Assembly: GCF_000764645.1 (NCBI RefSeq)
Contig: NZ_JRGK01000262.1
Span: 1-38,794, forward strand
DNA length: 38,794 nt
Source: Aeromonas finlandensis
GTDB lineage: Bacteria; Pseudomonadota; Gammaproteobacteria; Enterobacterales; Aeromonadaceae
Direction of reading: 5' to 3'
Positions 6,235-14,539 of the stretch are shown in pieces; positions within the stretch are counted from its first letter, which is position 1; each line of letters opens with the position of its first letter. Made by a program: the position numbers and the translations under genes. The notes below the pieces were generated by a model. The model was not told the origin of the DNA. It ran no database searches and was given only the letters and a program-made list of their open reading frames with translations.

Positions 6235-7455
6235 ATGAGCAAATTTTATGTAGGTTCTGAAGTTGGCCAATTGCGCCGTGTCATGTTGCACCGCCCCAAC
6301 CTCAGTCTGAAGCGTCTGACTCCTTCCAACTGCCAGGACCTGCTGTTCGATGACGTCCTGTCTGTTGAACGCGCCGGTCAGGAGCACGACAAATTCGCTC
6401 AGGTACTGCGCGATCAGAATGTCGAAGTTTTCCTGCTGACCAATCTGCTGGCCGAGACCCTGGACGTGCCGGAAGCCAAAACCTGGCTGCTGCAACATCA
6501 GGTCTCCGACTACCGCCTCGGCTCTTCTTTTGCCAACGACGTGCGCTGCTTCCTGGCAGACATGCCGCACCGCGAACTGGCCCGCATTCTCTCCGGCGGC
6601 CTGACCTACTCCGAGATGCCCTACAGCGGCGTCAACATGGTAGTAGGCATGCATGCGCCGACCGATTTCATCATCGAGCCGCTGCCCAACCACCTCTTCA
6701 CTCGTGACACCTCCTGCTGGGTTTACGGTGGCGTCTCCATCAACCCGATGGCCAAACAGGCTCGTCGCCGCGAAACCAACCATGTGAAGGCCATCTACCG
6801 CTGGCACCCGATGTTTGCCGGTCAGGACTTTATCAAGTACTTCGGTGACGAGGAGCGCGACTACGACAACTCCACTATCGAAGGTGGCGACGTACTGGTC
6901 ATCGGCCGCGGCGCCGTGCTGATCGGCATGTCCGAGCGCACCACTCCGCAAGGGGTCGAGCATCTGGCTCGCAGCCTGTTCAAACATGGTCAGGCCAAGC
7001 AGGTCATCGCCATGGAACTGCCGAAACACCGCAGCTGCATGCACCTGGATACCGTCATGACCCATATGGATGTCGATACCTTCTCCGTCTATCCGGAAGT
7101 GATCCGCAAGGATGTGCAGTGCTGGAGCCTGACTCCGGGTGGCGCTACCGGCATGAACATCAAGGAAGAGGGTTACTTCGTCACCGCTATCGAGAAAGCG
7201 CTGGGCGTGGATCAGCTGAAGATCATCACCACTGGCGGTGACAGCTTCGAGGCCGAACGGGAGCAGTGGAACGATGCCAACAACGTGCTGACCGTGCGTC
7301 CCGGCGTGGTGGTGGGCTACGAGCGCAACACCTACACCAACGAGAAGTATGACAAGGCTGGTATCAAGGTTCTCTCCATCCCGGGTGATGAACTGGGCCG
7401 TGGCCGCGGCGGCGCCCGCTGCATGAGCTGCCCGATGGAACGCGACAGCATCTGA
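6235..7455 (+). CDS. arcA: Arginine deiminase
   Basis: ArcA hydrolyses L-arginine to citrulline and ammonia, the first step of the arginine deiminase pathway, in the cytoplasm. The 406-residue protein has the family motifs in order: LRRVMLHRP near the N-terminus, [27 protein letters not shown] (catalytic His and Asp), and the C-terminal [11 protein letters not shown] with nucleophile Cys396. The length is normal. It heads the arcA-arcC-arcB-yfcC operon. The pathway yields ATP and ammonia, which support anaerobic energy and acid resistance. Its Shine-Dalgarno is poor and an 18-codon leader frame ends just upstream. Confidence 0.97.
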   Translation: MSKFYVGSEVGQLRRVMLHRPNLSLKRLTPSNCQDLLFDDVLSVERAGQEHDKFAQVLRDQNVEVFLLTNLLAETLDVPEAKTWLLQHQVSDYRLGSSFANDVRCFLADMPHRELARILSGGLTYSEMPYSGVNMVVGMHAPTDFIIEPLPNHLFTRDTSCWVYGGVSINPMAKQARRRETNHVKAIYRWHPMFAGQDFIKYFGDEERDYDNSTIEGGDVLVIGRGAVLIGMSERTTPQGVEHLARSLFKHGQAKQVIAMELPKHRSCMHLDTVMTHMDVDTFSVYPEVIRKDVQCWSLTPGGATGMNIKEEGYFVTAIEKALGVDQLKIITTGGDSFEAEREQWNDANNVLTVRPGVVVGYERNTYTNEKYDKAGIKVLSIPGDELGRGRGGARCMSCPMERDSI

Positions 7456-7517
7456 TGAGACGGCGTGGCGCTGGCAGAGGCTGGCGCCACACAGACCCAA
7501 ACTCGAGATTAACCACT

Positions 7518-8444
7518 ATGAAAAAACCAACTGTCGTCGTCGCTCTGGGTGGCAATGCTCTGCTCCGTCGTGGTGAGCCACTGGAAGCGGATATCCAGCG
7601 CAAGAACATCGCAACTGCCGCCAAGACCATCGCCCTGATTGCTCAGGAGTACAACGTGGTGCTGGTGCATGGCAACGGCCCGCAAGTCGGCCTGCTGGCC
7701 CTGCAAAACAGCGCCTACACCAAGGTCTCTCCCTATCCGCTGGATGTGTTGGGGGCCGAGTCCCAGGGGATGATCGGCTACATGCTGATTCAGGAGCTCA
7801 AGAACTTGATGCCGAGCCGCAACGTCACCGCGCTGCTGACTCAGGTACAGGTAGATCCCAAGGATCCGGCGTTTGCCAATCCGACCAAATTTATCGGCCC
7901 TGTCTATGAAGAAGCGGAAGCCCGCGCCCTGGCAGAAGAGAAGCACTGGGTGGTCAAGGCTGACGGCAAGTTCTTCCGCCGCGTGGTGCCATCCCCGCTA
8001 CCCCAGCGCATCGTCGAAGGCGACGCCATCGAAACCCTGATTGCCCAGGGCCACCTCATCATCTGTACCGGTGGTGGTGGTATCCCGGTGACCTGGGATG
8101 GCCAGAGCCTGACCGGTATCGAAGCGGTGATCGACAAAGACATGTCTGCCGCCTATCTGGCCAAGCAGATCAAGGCCGACGCCCTGCTGATCCTGACTGA
8201 TGCCGATGCTGTCTACCTGGATTGGGGCAAACCGACCCAGCGTCCGCTGCGGGTGACCAGCCCGGACGAGCTGGCCGGAGTCAAGTTCGACGCAGGTTCC
8301 ATGGGACCGAAAGTCGAAGCCTCTTGTGAATTTGTCAAGGCGACCGGCGGCATGGTCGGGATCGGCTCGCTGGAAGATGGCCTCGCCATCCTCAAGGGGG
8401 AAGCCGGCACCAATATCGTCGCCACCCGCACCGTGAATGCGTAA
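7518..8444 (+). CDS. arcC: Carbamate kinase
   Basis: ArcC uses carbamoyl phosphate and ADP to make ATP, the energy-yielding last step of arginine deiminase fermentation. From MKKPTVVVALGGNALL it is 308 residues, close to the family norm of about 310. Motifs: VVALGGNALLRRGE, VLVHGNGPQVG, ICTGGGGIPV, DKDMSAAYLA, LTDADAVYLDWG and GSMGPKVEA. An in-frame ATG at 7456 overlapping the arcA stop would add an unrelated Arg-rich stretch, so 7518 is preferred. The gap to arcA is 62 bases. Confidence 0.96.
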   Translation: MKKPTVVVALGGNALLRRGEPLEADIQRKNIATAAKTIALIAQEYNVVLVHGNGPQVGLLALQNSAYTKVSPYPLDVLGAESQGMIGYMLIQELKNLMPSRNVTALLTQVQVDPKDPAFANPTKFIGPVYEEAEARALAEEKHWVVKADGKFFRRVVPSPLPQRIVEGDAIETLIAQGHLIICTGGGGIPVTWDGQSLTGIEAVIDKDMSAAYLAKQIKADALLILTDADAVYLDWGKPTQRPLRVTSPDELAGVKFDAGSMGPKVEASCEFVKATGGMVGIGSLEDGLAILKGEAGTNIVATRTVNA

Positions 8445-8545
8445 TTGAAACTCGGCCCTCCGGGGTTTGCACAAATCTGTACTGAAGAATGCGTAGTCAA
8501 CACTACTGCCGAAATTGGTCTGAACAAATATAGAGAGAACTCATC

Positions 8546-9550
8546 ATGGCTTTTAATCTGCGTAACCGTAACTTCCTGAAACTGCTGGACTTCACCCCGC
8601 GCGAAATCCAATACATGATTGACCTGGCCATCGACCTGAAAAAAGCCAAATACGGTGGCTACGAGCGCAAACACCTGACCGGCAAAAACATTGCCCTGAT
8701 TTTCGAGAAGACCTCCACCCGCACCCGCTGTGCGTTTGAAGTGGCGGCCTTCGACCAGGGCGCTCAGGTCTCCTACCTTGGCCCAAGCGGTTCCCAGATC
8801 GGTCACAAGGAGTCCATGAAGGACACCGCCCGGGTACTGGGCCGCATGTATGACGGTATCGAATACCGTGGCTACGGCCAGGAGATCGTGGAAGAGCTGG
8901 GTGCCTACGCCGGTGTACCGGTCTGGAACGGCCTGACCAACGAATTCCACCCGACCCAGATCCTGGCTGACTTCATGACCATGCTGGAGCACGGCAAGGG
9001 CAAGCGTCTGGATCAAATCAAATTCGCCTACCTGGGTGATGCCCGCAACAACATGGGTAACTCCCTGATGGTCGGCGCCGCCAAAATGGGCATGGACATC
9101 CGTCTGGTTGCGCCGAAAGCCTTCTGGCCGGAAGAGGAGCTGGTTGCCAAGTGCCGCCTGATCGCCGAAGAGACCGGCGCGCGCATCACCCTGACCGAAG
9201 ATGTCAAAGAGGGTGTGCTGGGCACCGACTTCCTCTACACCGACGTTTGGGTATCCATGGGTGAAGCGAAAGAAGCCTGGGATCAGCGCGTCAAACTGAT
9301 GACCCCGTATCAGGTCAACATGGATGTCATCAACGCCACCAAGAACCCCGATGTGAAGTTCATGCACTGCCTGCCGGCGTTCCACAACGACGAGACCACC
9401 ATGGGCAAGGAAGTGGCTGACAAATATGGCATGAAAGGCCTGGAAGTGACCGAGGATGTGTTCGAATCCGGGCACAGCATCGTGTTCGACGAGGCCGAAA
9501 ACCGGATGCACACCATCAAGGCAGTGATGGTTGCTACGCTGGGCGACTAA
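8546..9550 (+). CDS. arcB: Ornithine carbamoyltransferase, catabolic type
   Basis: The enzyme converts citrulline and phosphate to ornithine and carbamoyl phosphate in the deiminase pathway, or the reverse in arginine synthesis (argF). The 334 residues include the carbamoyl-phosphate site EKTSTRTR (Ser57-Arg61), [25 protein letters not shown] and HCLPAFHND. The N-terminus [10 protein letters not shown] and the motif [14 protein letters not shown] resemble Pseudomonas ArcB. AGAGAG precedes the ATG. Its place between arcC and a YfcC transporter argues for the catabolic role; whether it also serves biosynthesis cannot be told here. Confidence 0.94.
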   Translation: MAFNLRNRNFLKLLDFTPREIQYMIDLAIDLKKAKYGGYERKHLTGKNIALIFEKTSTRTRCAFEVAAFDQGAQVSYLGPSGSQIGHKESMKDTARVLGRMYDGIEYRGYGQEIVEELGAYAGVPVWNGLTNEFHPTQILADFMTMLEHGKGKRLDQIKFAYLGDARNNMGNSLMVGAAKMGMDIRLVAPKAFWPEEELVAKCRLIAEETGARITLTEDVKEGVLGTDFLYTDVWVSMGEAKEAWDQRVKLMTPYQVNMDVINATKNPDVKFMHCLPAFHNDETTMGKEVADKYGMKGLEVTEDVFESGHSIVFDEAENRMHTIKAVMVATLGD

Positions 9551-9565
9551 GGTCGCAGTAGTGGT

Positions 9566-9589
9566 GCCGGGGGGTGACCCCCGGCTTTT
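9566..9589 (+). terminator. Intra-operon hairpin terminator between arcB and the transporter gene
   Basis: GCCGGGGG-GTGA-CCCCCGGC followed by TTTT lies 15 bases after the arcB stop. It would lower transcription of the downstream transporter relative to arcABC, or mark a separate promoter for it. Confidence 0.65.
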
Positions 9590-9673
9590 CGACCATGTGA
9601 CAGCGGCATAATACCTCTAACCCTACAACCCGCAGCCTGCATGGATACCACACCCACAGAAGGAAGCTGGACC

Positions 9674-11077
9674 ATGACCAAATTCAAGTTCCCGTCAGCC
9701 TACACGATACTGTTTGTGCTGATCGCCCTGGTGGCCGCCCTGAGCTGGATAGTGCCGGCCGGCAAATACGAGATGACCATGAACGAAGCCCTCGGCAAAG
9801 AAGTGCCGGTGGCGGGTACCTACAAACTGGTGGAGGGGAATCCCCAGGGGATCGTCGATGTGCTGCTGGCACCTATCGATGGCCTCTACAACCATGACAC
9901 CTATCAGGCAGGCGCCATCGACGTCTCCCTGTTTATCCTGATCATCGGTGGTTTTCTTGGCATTGTGACCAAGACCGGTGCCATCGATGCCGGTATCGAA
10001 CGTGTTACCGATCGTCTGCGTGGCCGTGAAGAGTGGATGATCCCGATCCTGATGGCGCTGTTCGCCGCAGGGGGCACCATCTACGGCATGGCCGAAGAGT
10101 CGCTGCCTTTCTACACCCTGCTGGTGCCGGTGATGATGGCCGCCCGTTTCGACCCGGTGGTGGCTGCGGCAACCGTATTGCTGGGCGCCGGTATCGGTAC
10201 TCTCGGTTCCACCATCAACCCGTTTGCGACCGTTATCGCGGCCAACGCGGCCGGTATCTCCTTCACCGACGGTATCTGGCTGCGCGTCGCCATGCTGGTC
10301 GCTGGCTGGTTGCTCTGTGTCGCCTACGTGATGCGTTACGCCAAGATGGTGCGCAATGATCCCAGCAGATCGCTGGTGGCTGACAAGTGGGAAGAGAACC
10401 GTGCCCACTTCCTTGGCAACAAGAGCGATCAGATGCTGGAGTTCACCCTGACCCGTAAAATCGTGCTGGGTATCTTCGTCGCCGCCTTTGCCGTGATGAT
10501 CTACGGTGTGGCCGTGCTGGGCTGGTGGATGGCGCAGATCTCCGGCGTGTTCCTGGCTGCCGCCATCATCGTCGGTATCATCTCCCGCATGAGCGAGGAG
10601 GAGCTGACCTCCAACTTCATCGATGGTGCCCGCGACCTGCTGGGTGTAGCCCTGATCATCGGTATCGCCCGCGGTATCGTGGTGGTAATGGATAACGGCA
10701 TGATCACTCACACCATTTTGCACAGTGCAGAAGGGATCGTGACCGGCCTCTCCACCATCGTCTTTATCAACGTGATGTTCGTGCTGGAAGTGGTGCTCTC
10801 CTTCCTGGTGCCGTCCTCCTCTGGTCTGGCCGTGCTGACCATGCCGATCATGGCGCCGCTGGCCGACTTCGCCAACGTGGGTCGCGATCTGGTGGTGACT
10901 GCTTACCAGTCTGCTTCCGGTCTGGTGAACCTGGTGACCCCGACCTCCGCCGTGGTCATGGGTGGTCTGGCCATCGCCAAGGTGCCCTACGTGCGCTGGC
11001 TGAAGTGGGTGGCTCCGCTGCTCGCCATGCTGACCGTGCTGATCGTGGTCTGCCTGAGCCTGGGTGCCGTGCTCTGA
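9674..11077 (+). CDS. yfcC: YfcC-family (DcuC superfamily) transporter, probable arginine/ornithine exchanger
   Basis: A 467-residue polytopic membrane protein with about 12 hydrophobic segments, starting FPSAYTILFVLIALVAALSW. It has YfcC/DcuC-family landmarks: GGFLGIVTKTGAIDAGI, GMAEESLPFY, GAGIGTLGSTINPFAT, VPSSSGLAVLTMPIMAPL and LVNLVTPTSAVVMGGL. The start at 9674 is set by GAAGGAAG 7-8 bases upstream; an upstream ATG at 9641 has no such site. The substrate is inferred from context: the fourth gene of an arginine deiminase operon is usually the arginine/ornithine antiporter, a job done by the unrelated ArcD in Pseudomonas. Confidence 0.85.
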   Translation: MTKFKFPSAYTILFVLIALVAALSWIVPAGKYEMTMNEALGKEVPVAGTYKLVEGNPQGIVDVLLAPIDGLYNHDTYQAGAIDVSLFILIIGGFLGIVTKTGAIDAGIERVTDRLRGREEWMIPILMALFAAGGTIYGMAEESLPFYTLLVPVMMAARFDPVVAAATVLLGAGIGTLGSTINPFATVIAANAAGISFTDGIWLRVAMLVAGWLLCVAYVMRYAKMVRNDPSRSLVADKWEENRAHFLGNKSDQMLEFTLTRKIVLGIFVAAFAVMIYGVAVLGWWMAQISGVFLAAAIIVGIISRMSEEELTSNFIDGARDLLGVALIIGIARGIVVVMDNGMITHTILHSAEGIVTGLSTIVFINVMFVLEVVLSFLVPSSSGLAVLTMPIMAPLADFANVGRDLVVTAYQSASGLVNLVTPTSAVVMGGLAIAKVPYVRWLKWVAPLLAMLTVLIVVCLSLGAVL

Positions 11078-11102
11078 TTAGTTGACAAGAGAAAGCCGAA
11101 AG

Positions 11103-11127
11103 CGGGAGCCACTGGCTCCCGTTTTTT
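11103..11127 (+). terminator. Terminator of the arginine deiminase operon
   Basis: CGGGAGCC-ACT-GGCTCCCG followed by six T. Confidence 0.9.
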
Positions 11128-11162
11128 ATGGGCGCAAGTGAAGGCCGCAAATGAGAGGCAAC

Positions 11163-11186
11163 AAAAAGGCGACCTGCGGGTCGCCT
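11163..11186 (-). terminator. Terminator of argR
   Basis: On the minus strand, AGGCGACC-CGCA-GGTCGCCT is followed by a T run, 20 bases after the argR stop. Confidence 0.85.
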
Positions 11187-11207
11187 CGATGCATTTGGGG
11201 GAGGGGG

Positions 11208-11699
11208 CTAACGCGCCTGCGCCAGGGTGCGCACCACGGCGGCGTGGGCCTGACGGGTACGGCTGATGTGGCGCGGCGCGACCAGCACCACGTCGTTGCC
11301 CGCGACGGCGCCCATGATCTCGGGATTGGCGTTGCGATCCAGCAGGCGGGCCACCACGGTAGCGGCGCCGGGGGTGGTGTGGATTAGCACCATCTGCTGG
11401 TTGTGCACCACTTCGCGCACCATGTCGTGGATCGAGCGGGTGCTGCCTGCGGGCTCCAGCTGCTCGTCGACCAGGGTGTAGACCTTCTTGCCGTTGGCAT
11501 TCTGCGCCTTGGCAACGCCGAGGCGGCGCAGCAGGCGGGAGATGGTGGACTGGCTGATGTCGGCAAAGCCACGCTCTGACAGCTCGCGGCGGATCTCTTC
11601 CTGGGTGCTGTAGCAGTGCTGACCGATGATCTGGCGACAGGCATCCAGCTGGGCCAGATCGGGCTCTTGGGCAACGGGACGACTGAGGGTTTTGACCAC
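11208..11699 (-). CDS. argR: Arginine repressor
   Basis: ArgR is a hexameric, arginine-binding DNA-binding protein that represses arginine synthesis and often activates arginine catabolism. The 163 residues have the N-terminal winged helix (QEEIRRELSERGFADISQSTISRLLRRLG, outlined) and a C-terminal arginine-binding domain (VLIHTTPGAATVVARLLD, IMGAVAGNDVVLV). It starts at GTG with AAGGAA 7 bases upstream. It converges on the arc operon, the likely target. In enteric bacteria argR is beside mdh; here it sits between arc and pyrBI, both carbamoyl-phosphate genes. Confidence 0.95.
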   Translation of the reverse strand: MVKTLSRPVAQEPDLAQLDACRQIIGQHCYSTQEEIRRELSERGFADISQSTISRLLRRLGVAKAQNANGKKVYTLVDEQLEPAGSTRSIHDMVREVVHNQQMVLIHTTPGAATVVARLLDRNANPEIMGAVAGNDVVLVAPRHISRTRQAHAAVVRTLAQAR

Positions 11700-11868
11700 G
11701 GCGAATTCCTTTGACGATGATCGGAGGTAAACGCGCGATATCTGCCATAGCGGTCAGTTATCAGCCAAAAACACTGATAATCAATCTATATGCAGGGAAT
11801 GAACGGGCATTACCATCTTGGGATGGCAAATTATAGCTGACTGGAAATTCGGTGATGTGACAGGGTTC

Positions 11869-11891
11869 AAAAATGGGCCCCGCAGGGCCCA
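11869..11891 (-). terminator. Terminator of pyrBI
   Basis: On the minus strand, TGGGCCC-TGCG-GGGCCCA is followed by TTTTT, just after the pyrI stop. Confidence 0.9.
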
Positions 11892-11899
11892 ATCAGATA

Positions 11900-12364
11900 T
11901 CAGTCACGCTCGCTGACGATGTCCTGAGTGAAGGACTTCTCGCAATATTTGCACTTCATCCGTACCACGCCTTTTACTTCCCGTACCCGGAAGTAGCTGT
12001 CCACCGGCTCGTTGTGGGAGATGCAGTTGGAGTTGGGGCAGTGGAACACCCCGGTGATGAACTCCGGCAGCTCCAGCTGGTGCTTCTTCACCACATTGAA
12101 GTCTTCGATGATGTTGACGGTCGCTTTCGGGGCGAACAGCGCCAGCTGGTTGGCCTGCTGCTCGGTCAGGCGGGTGTTCTCAATCTTGATGAGATCCTTT
12201 TTGCCCAGTGCGCCGGATTTCAGGTTGAAGCCGACGGTGATCCGCTCCTGGGTTTCAATCAGCTGGAACAGCTTGAGGATCTTGATGCCCTGGCCAGCGG
12301 GGATGTGATCGATGACGGAGCCGTGACGGATGGCTTCGACTTGCAGTTGGTTCTTGTCAGACAT
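11900..12364 (-). CDS. pyrI: Aspartate transcarbamoylase regulatory chain
   Basis: PyrI binds ATP, CTP and UTP and transmits allosteric control to the PyrB trimers in the dodecameric holoenzyme. The 154-residue chain has the zinc cysteines C109, C114, C138 and C141 ([18 protein letters not shown]), the same numbering as in E. coli. The nucleotide-binding N-terminus starts [18 protein letters not shown]. It lies 15 bases after pyrB in one operon and is followed by a strong terminator. Confidence 0.97.
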   Translation of the reverse strand: MSDKNQLQVEAIRHGSVIDHIPAGQGIKILKLFQLIETQERITVGFNLKSGALGKKDLIKIENTRLTEQQANQLALFAPKATVNIIEDFNVVKKHQLELPEFITGVFHCPNSNCISHNEPVDSYFRVREVKGVVRMKCKYCEKSFTQDIVSERD

Positions 12365-12379
12365 GATATTCCCCTAAGC

Positions 12380-13300
12380 TCAGACAGTTTCGTTCAGTAC
12401 CAGTGCCAGCAGCGCCTGGCGTGCATAGACCCCGTTCTCCGCCTGCTGGAAGTAGCAAGCGTGGGGGGTCTTGTCGACCGCCACATCGATCTCGTCGACG
12501 CGGGGCAGGGGATGCAGGATCTTCATGGTGGGCTTGGCCCCTTCCAGGGTCGCCAGCTCCAGAATGAACTTGGCGGCCATGTGCTTGTATTCGGTCTCGT
12601 CGAAGCGCTCTTTCTGGACGCGGGTCATGTAGAGGATGTCCAGCTCCGGCATCACCTCTTCCATGGTCTGGTGGACGCTGAACTGGATGCCTTTTTCTTC
12701 CAGCTCTTCGCAGATGTAGTCCGGCATCGCCAGCGCTTCCGGGGAGATGAAGAAGAAGCGGCAGTTGAACAGGCTGAGGGCCTGGGCCAGCGAGTGGACA
12801 GTGCGGCCATATTTCAGGTCACCGACGAAGGCGACATTGAGGTTGTCCAGACGACCCTGGGTCTCATGGATGGTGAACAGGTCGAGCAGGGTCTGGCTCG
12901 GATGCTGGTTGGAGCCGTCGCCGCCGTTGATGACCGGCACCCGGGAGAACTCGGAGGCCAGACGGGCTGCCCCCTCTTTCGGGTGGCGCATCACCACCGC
13001 ATCCGAGTAGGAGCCGATGATCTTGATGGAGTCAGCCAGCGTCTCGCCCTTCTTGGCGCTGGTGTTGCCACCGTCGGCGAAGCCGATGATGTTGCCGCCG
13101 AGGCGCTGTACCGCGGTCTCGAACGAGAGGCGGGTGCGGGTGGAGGCTTCGAAGAAGCAGCTGGCAACCAGCTTGTCTTTCAACAGGCTGGTGTCAGGTT
13201 CAGCCTTCAACCGTTGTGCGGTTGAGACTACCAGTTCCATTTCTGACCGGGTCAGGTCCGAAATGGAGATGACATGTTTCTTATAGAGTGGATTGGTCAT
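12380..13300 (-). CDS. pyrB: Aspartate transcarbamoylase catalytic chain
   Basis: PyrB joins carbamoyl phosphate and aspartate to N-carbamoylaspartate, the committed step of pyrimidine synthesis. From [18 protein letters not shown] it is 306 residues, near E. coli PyrB (MANPLYQKHIISI). Motifs: [10 protein letters not shown] (Ser53-Arg57, carbamoyl phosphate site), [42 protein letters not shown] and [10 protein letters not shown]. In-frame ATGs further upstream lie in the attenuator region and are not supported by alignment. Expression is controlled by the leader peptide and terminator just upstream. Confidence 0.96.
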   Translation of the reverse strand: MTNPLYKKHVISISDLTRSEMELVVSTAQRLKAEPDTSLLKDKLVASCFFEASTRTRLSFETAVQRLGGNIIGFADGGNTSAKKGETLADSIKIIGSYSDAVVMRHPKEGAARLASEFSRVPVINGGDGSNQHPSQTLLDLFTIHETQGRLDNLNVAFVGDLKYGRTVHSLAQALSLFNCRFFFISPEALAMPDYICEELEEKGIQFSVHQTMEEVMPELDILYMTRVQKERFDETEYKHMAAKFILELATLEGAKPTMKILHPLPRVDEIDVAVDKTPHACYFQQAENGVYARQALLALVLNETV

Positions 13301-13475
13301 CGTCTGCATTCCCTTTGACATCATTGGAGGTTTTTCGGGCACAAAAAAAAGCCCCTGAAACAGGGGCTTTTTTTAAAAATAACTGGGGATCGTTGGGGTG
13401 GGAACCGGAAACAACGGGGCCGCTCTGGTGCGCACCACCCGTCTGCAAGGCTGTTTTCTGAATCAAAAACTGCAT
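13281..13475 (-). CDS. pyrL: pyrBI leader peptide
   Basis: A 64-codon frame starts 175 bases before pyrB and reads through the attenuator hairpin. Its segment [10 protein letters not shown] matches NRGAFFCPG in the E. coli pyrL peptide, where the coding of the hairpin is likewise constrained. In E. coli, slow RNA polymerase at U-rich runs when UTP is low lets the leading ribosome disrupt the terminator, so pyrBI is expressed. Here the runs just before the hairpin include TTATTTTTAAAAAAAG. The stop lies 20 bases inside pyrB, so the two overlap. The frame is longer than the 44-codon E. coli leader. Shine-Dalgarno is weak. Confidence 0.7.
   Translation of the reverse strand: MQFLIQKTALQTGGAHQSGPVVSGSHPNDPQLFLKKAPVSGAFFCARKTSNDVKGNADDDQSTL
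13343..13374 (-). terminator. pyrBI attenuator terminator
   Basis: On the minus strand AAAGCCCCTG-TTT-CAGGGGCTTT is followed by a total of eight T, 43 bases before pyrB and inside the leader frame. This position is diagnostic of UTP-sensitive attenuation. Confidence 0.85.
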
Positions 13476-13508
13476 CGTTTCGTCCCGACCTTTTTCAAAA
13501 CCGGACAG

Positions 13509-13536
13509 ATTATAGGGCCGCTTTTTTAATTGTCAA
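13509..13536 (-). promoter_or_regulatory. pyrBI promoter
   Basis: Minus-strand consensus -35 TTGACA (13531-13536), 16-bp spacer and -10 TATAAT (13509-13514). It predicts a start near 13502 and a leader RNA of about 200 bases. Confidence 0.85.
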
Positions 13537-13574
13537 AATTTTATTTCTGATGCCAATTTCAGCATGAAAAACGT

Positions 13575-14117
13575 TTAAGTGGCGGGAACAGGGCGACAAA
13601 TCCACACCCTGTGCGTCTCTTGCAGCGATTCCCCATCGCGGGCCATGGCGCGCAAATAACCGAGTCTGTGGTGCCCTTCCAGCAGGCAGTAGGGTTGCGG
13701 CAGCGCTTGCCCGTTCGGGTAACTGCACCCCTCGGCGGGCGCCAGCACGATGACCGGTTCGGGCCAGGTGCCTTCGCTCAGCATCTTCTCGCCGAGCCAG
13801 GAGCGGCGCACATAGCGGTTGCTGCGCAGCATCTCGCCCCAGCGCTCGATCACCTCCATATGGCGGGAGTTCACCTGATCCACCAGTTGCGCGGTGGGCC
13901 AGCTTTCGCAGGTGAACTGATGGCTGGCGAGATCGATAAAGCTCCAGTTGGACTCAAAACCGCGCCAATGGCGGTAAATCCACTGGGAGAGCACATTTTC
14001 AGGAATAAAGGGCACCAGCGGCGCGACCCGTTCAAGATAGGCGGGCAGGGACTCTGTTTTGCGTTCATCCCTGAAGTTGAGGGGCGCCAGTTGTTGGAGC
14101 AATCGGTAATTGAGCAT
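13575..14117 (-). CDS. ParB-like nuclease-fold small protein, unknown function
   Basis: From MLNYRLLQQLAPLNF the protein has 180 residues; GGAGG 7 bases upstream fixes this start over the ATG at 14144. The C-terminal part has YCLLEGHHRLGYLRAMARDG, the G-H-H-R signature of the ParB/sulfiredoxin fold, which binds or cuts nucleotides or phosphorylates proteins. There is no helix-turn-helix, so it is not a partition ParB. The middle (SQWIYRHWRGFESNWSFIDL) is rich in aromatics. It lies upstream of the pyrBI promoter on the same strand and shows no obvious functional link. The fold call is moderate; the role is unknown. Confidence 0.75.
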   Translation of the reverse strand: MLNYRLLQQLAPLNFRDERKTESLPAYLERVAPLVPFIPENVLSQWIYRHWRGFESNWSFIDLASHQFTCESWPTAQLVDQVNSRHMEVIERWGEMLRSNRYVRRSWLGEKMLSEGTWPEPVIVLAPAEGCSYPNGQALPQPYCLLEGHHRLGYLRAMARDGESLQETHRVWICRPVPAT

Positions 14118-14274
14118 AAGTGGCCTCCCGGTACCTGATTTCACCCTACCCCCATTTATGTCCCATTCCTACCCCGGCAGGGCTGCAAATACAGCAAGTT
14201 ATCCCGCTTTGCTGCACAAATAACCGCGACTTGTTCGGGATTTGTGCAATCGCATCGAAAGCGTAAAAAAAGCC

Positions 14275-14302
14275 TTTACCTTTGATCTCCACTTTGTATA
14301 CT
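14275..14302 (+). promoter_or_regulatory. tRNA-Trp promoter
   Basis: -35 TTTACC (14275-14280), 16-bp spacer and -10 TATACT (14297-14302), with a GC-rich stretch near the start as in stable-RNA promoters. Confidence 0.7.
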
Positions 14303-14318
14303 ACGCCTCGTTTGTTGC

Positions 14319-14395
14319 AGGGGCGTAGTTCCAATTGGTAGAACAGCGGTCTCCAAAACCGATGGTTGCGGGTTCGAGTCCTGCCGCCCCTGCCA
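14319..14395 (+). tRNA. tRNA-Trp (anticodon CCA)
   Basis: A full cloverleaf can be drawn. The acceptor AGGGGCG pairs with CGCCCCT. The D loop is TTCCAATTGGTAGAA, the anticodon loop is CTCCAAA with CCA, the T arm is GGGTTCGAGTCC, the discriminator is G, and CCA is encoded. It is very close to E. coli tRNA-Trp. It stands alone, with its own promoter and terminator. Confidence 0.97.
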
Positions 14396-14402
14396 TTTTC
14401 AG

Positions 14403-14432
14403 AAAGGCCAGCTCATTGAGCTGGCCTTTCGC
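14403..14432 (+). terminator. Terminator of tRNA-Trp
   Basis: AAAGGCCAGCTC-ATT-GAGCTGGCCTTT, a 12-bp perfect stem whose right arm ends in TTT, 8 bases after the tRNA. Confidence 0.8.
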
Positions 14433-14539
14433 ATTTCTGGCGTTCGCCATCTCTCTCCGTTAGCCCCCTTTTTGCCTGCCATCTATCTTCTTGCCTGCTC
14501 GATCCATCTTCGACAATTTCAACCGCCCTGAACGACAGG

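Noticed and set aside
14319-14395. tRNA-Trp as an attachment site for an integrated element
   Set aside because: No integrase, no duplicated tRNA 3' end and no foreign-looking genes on either side.
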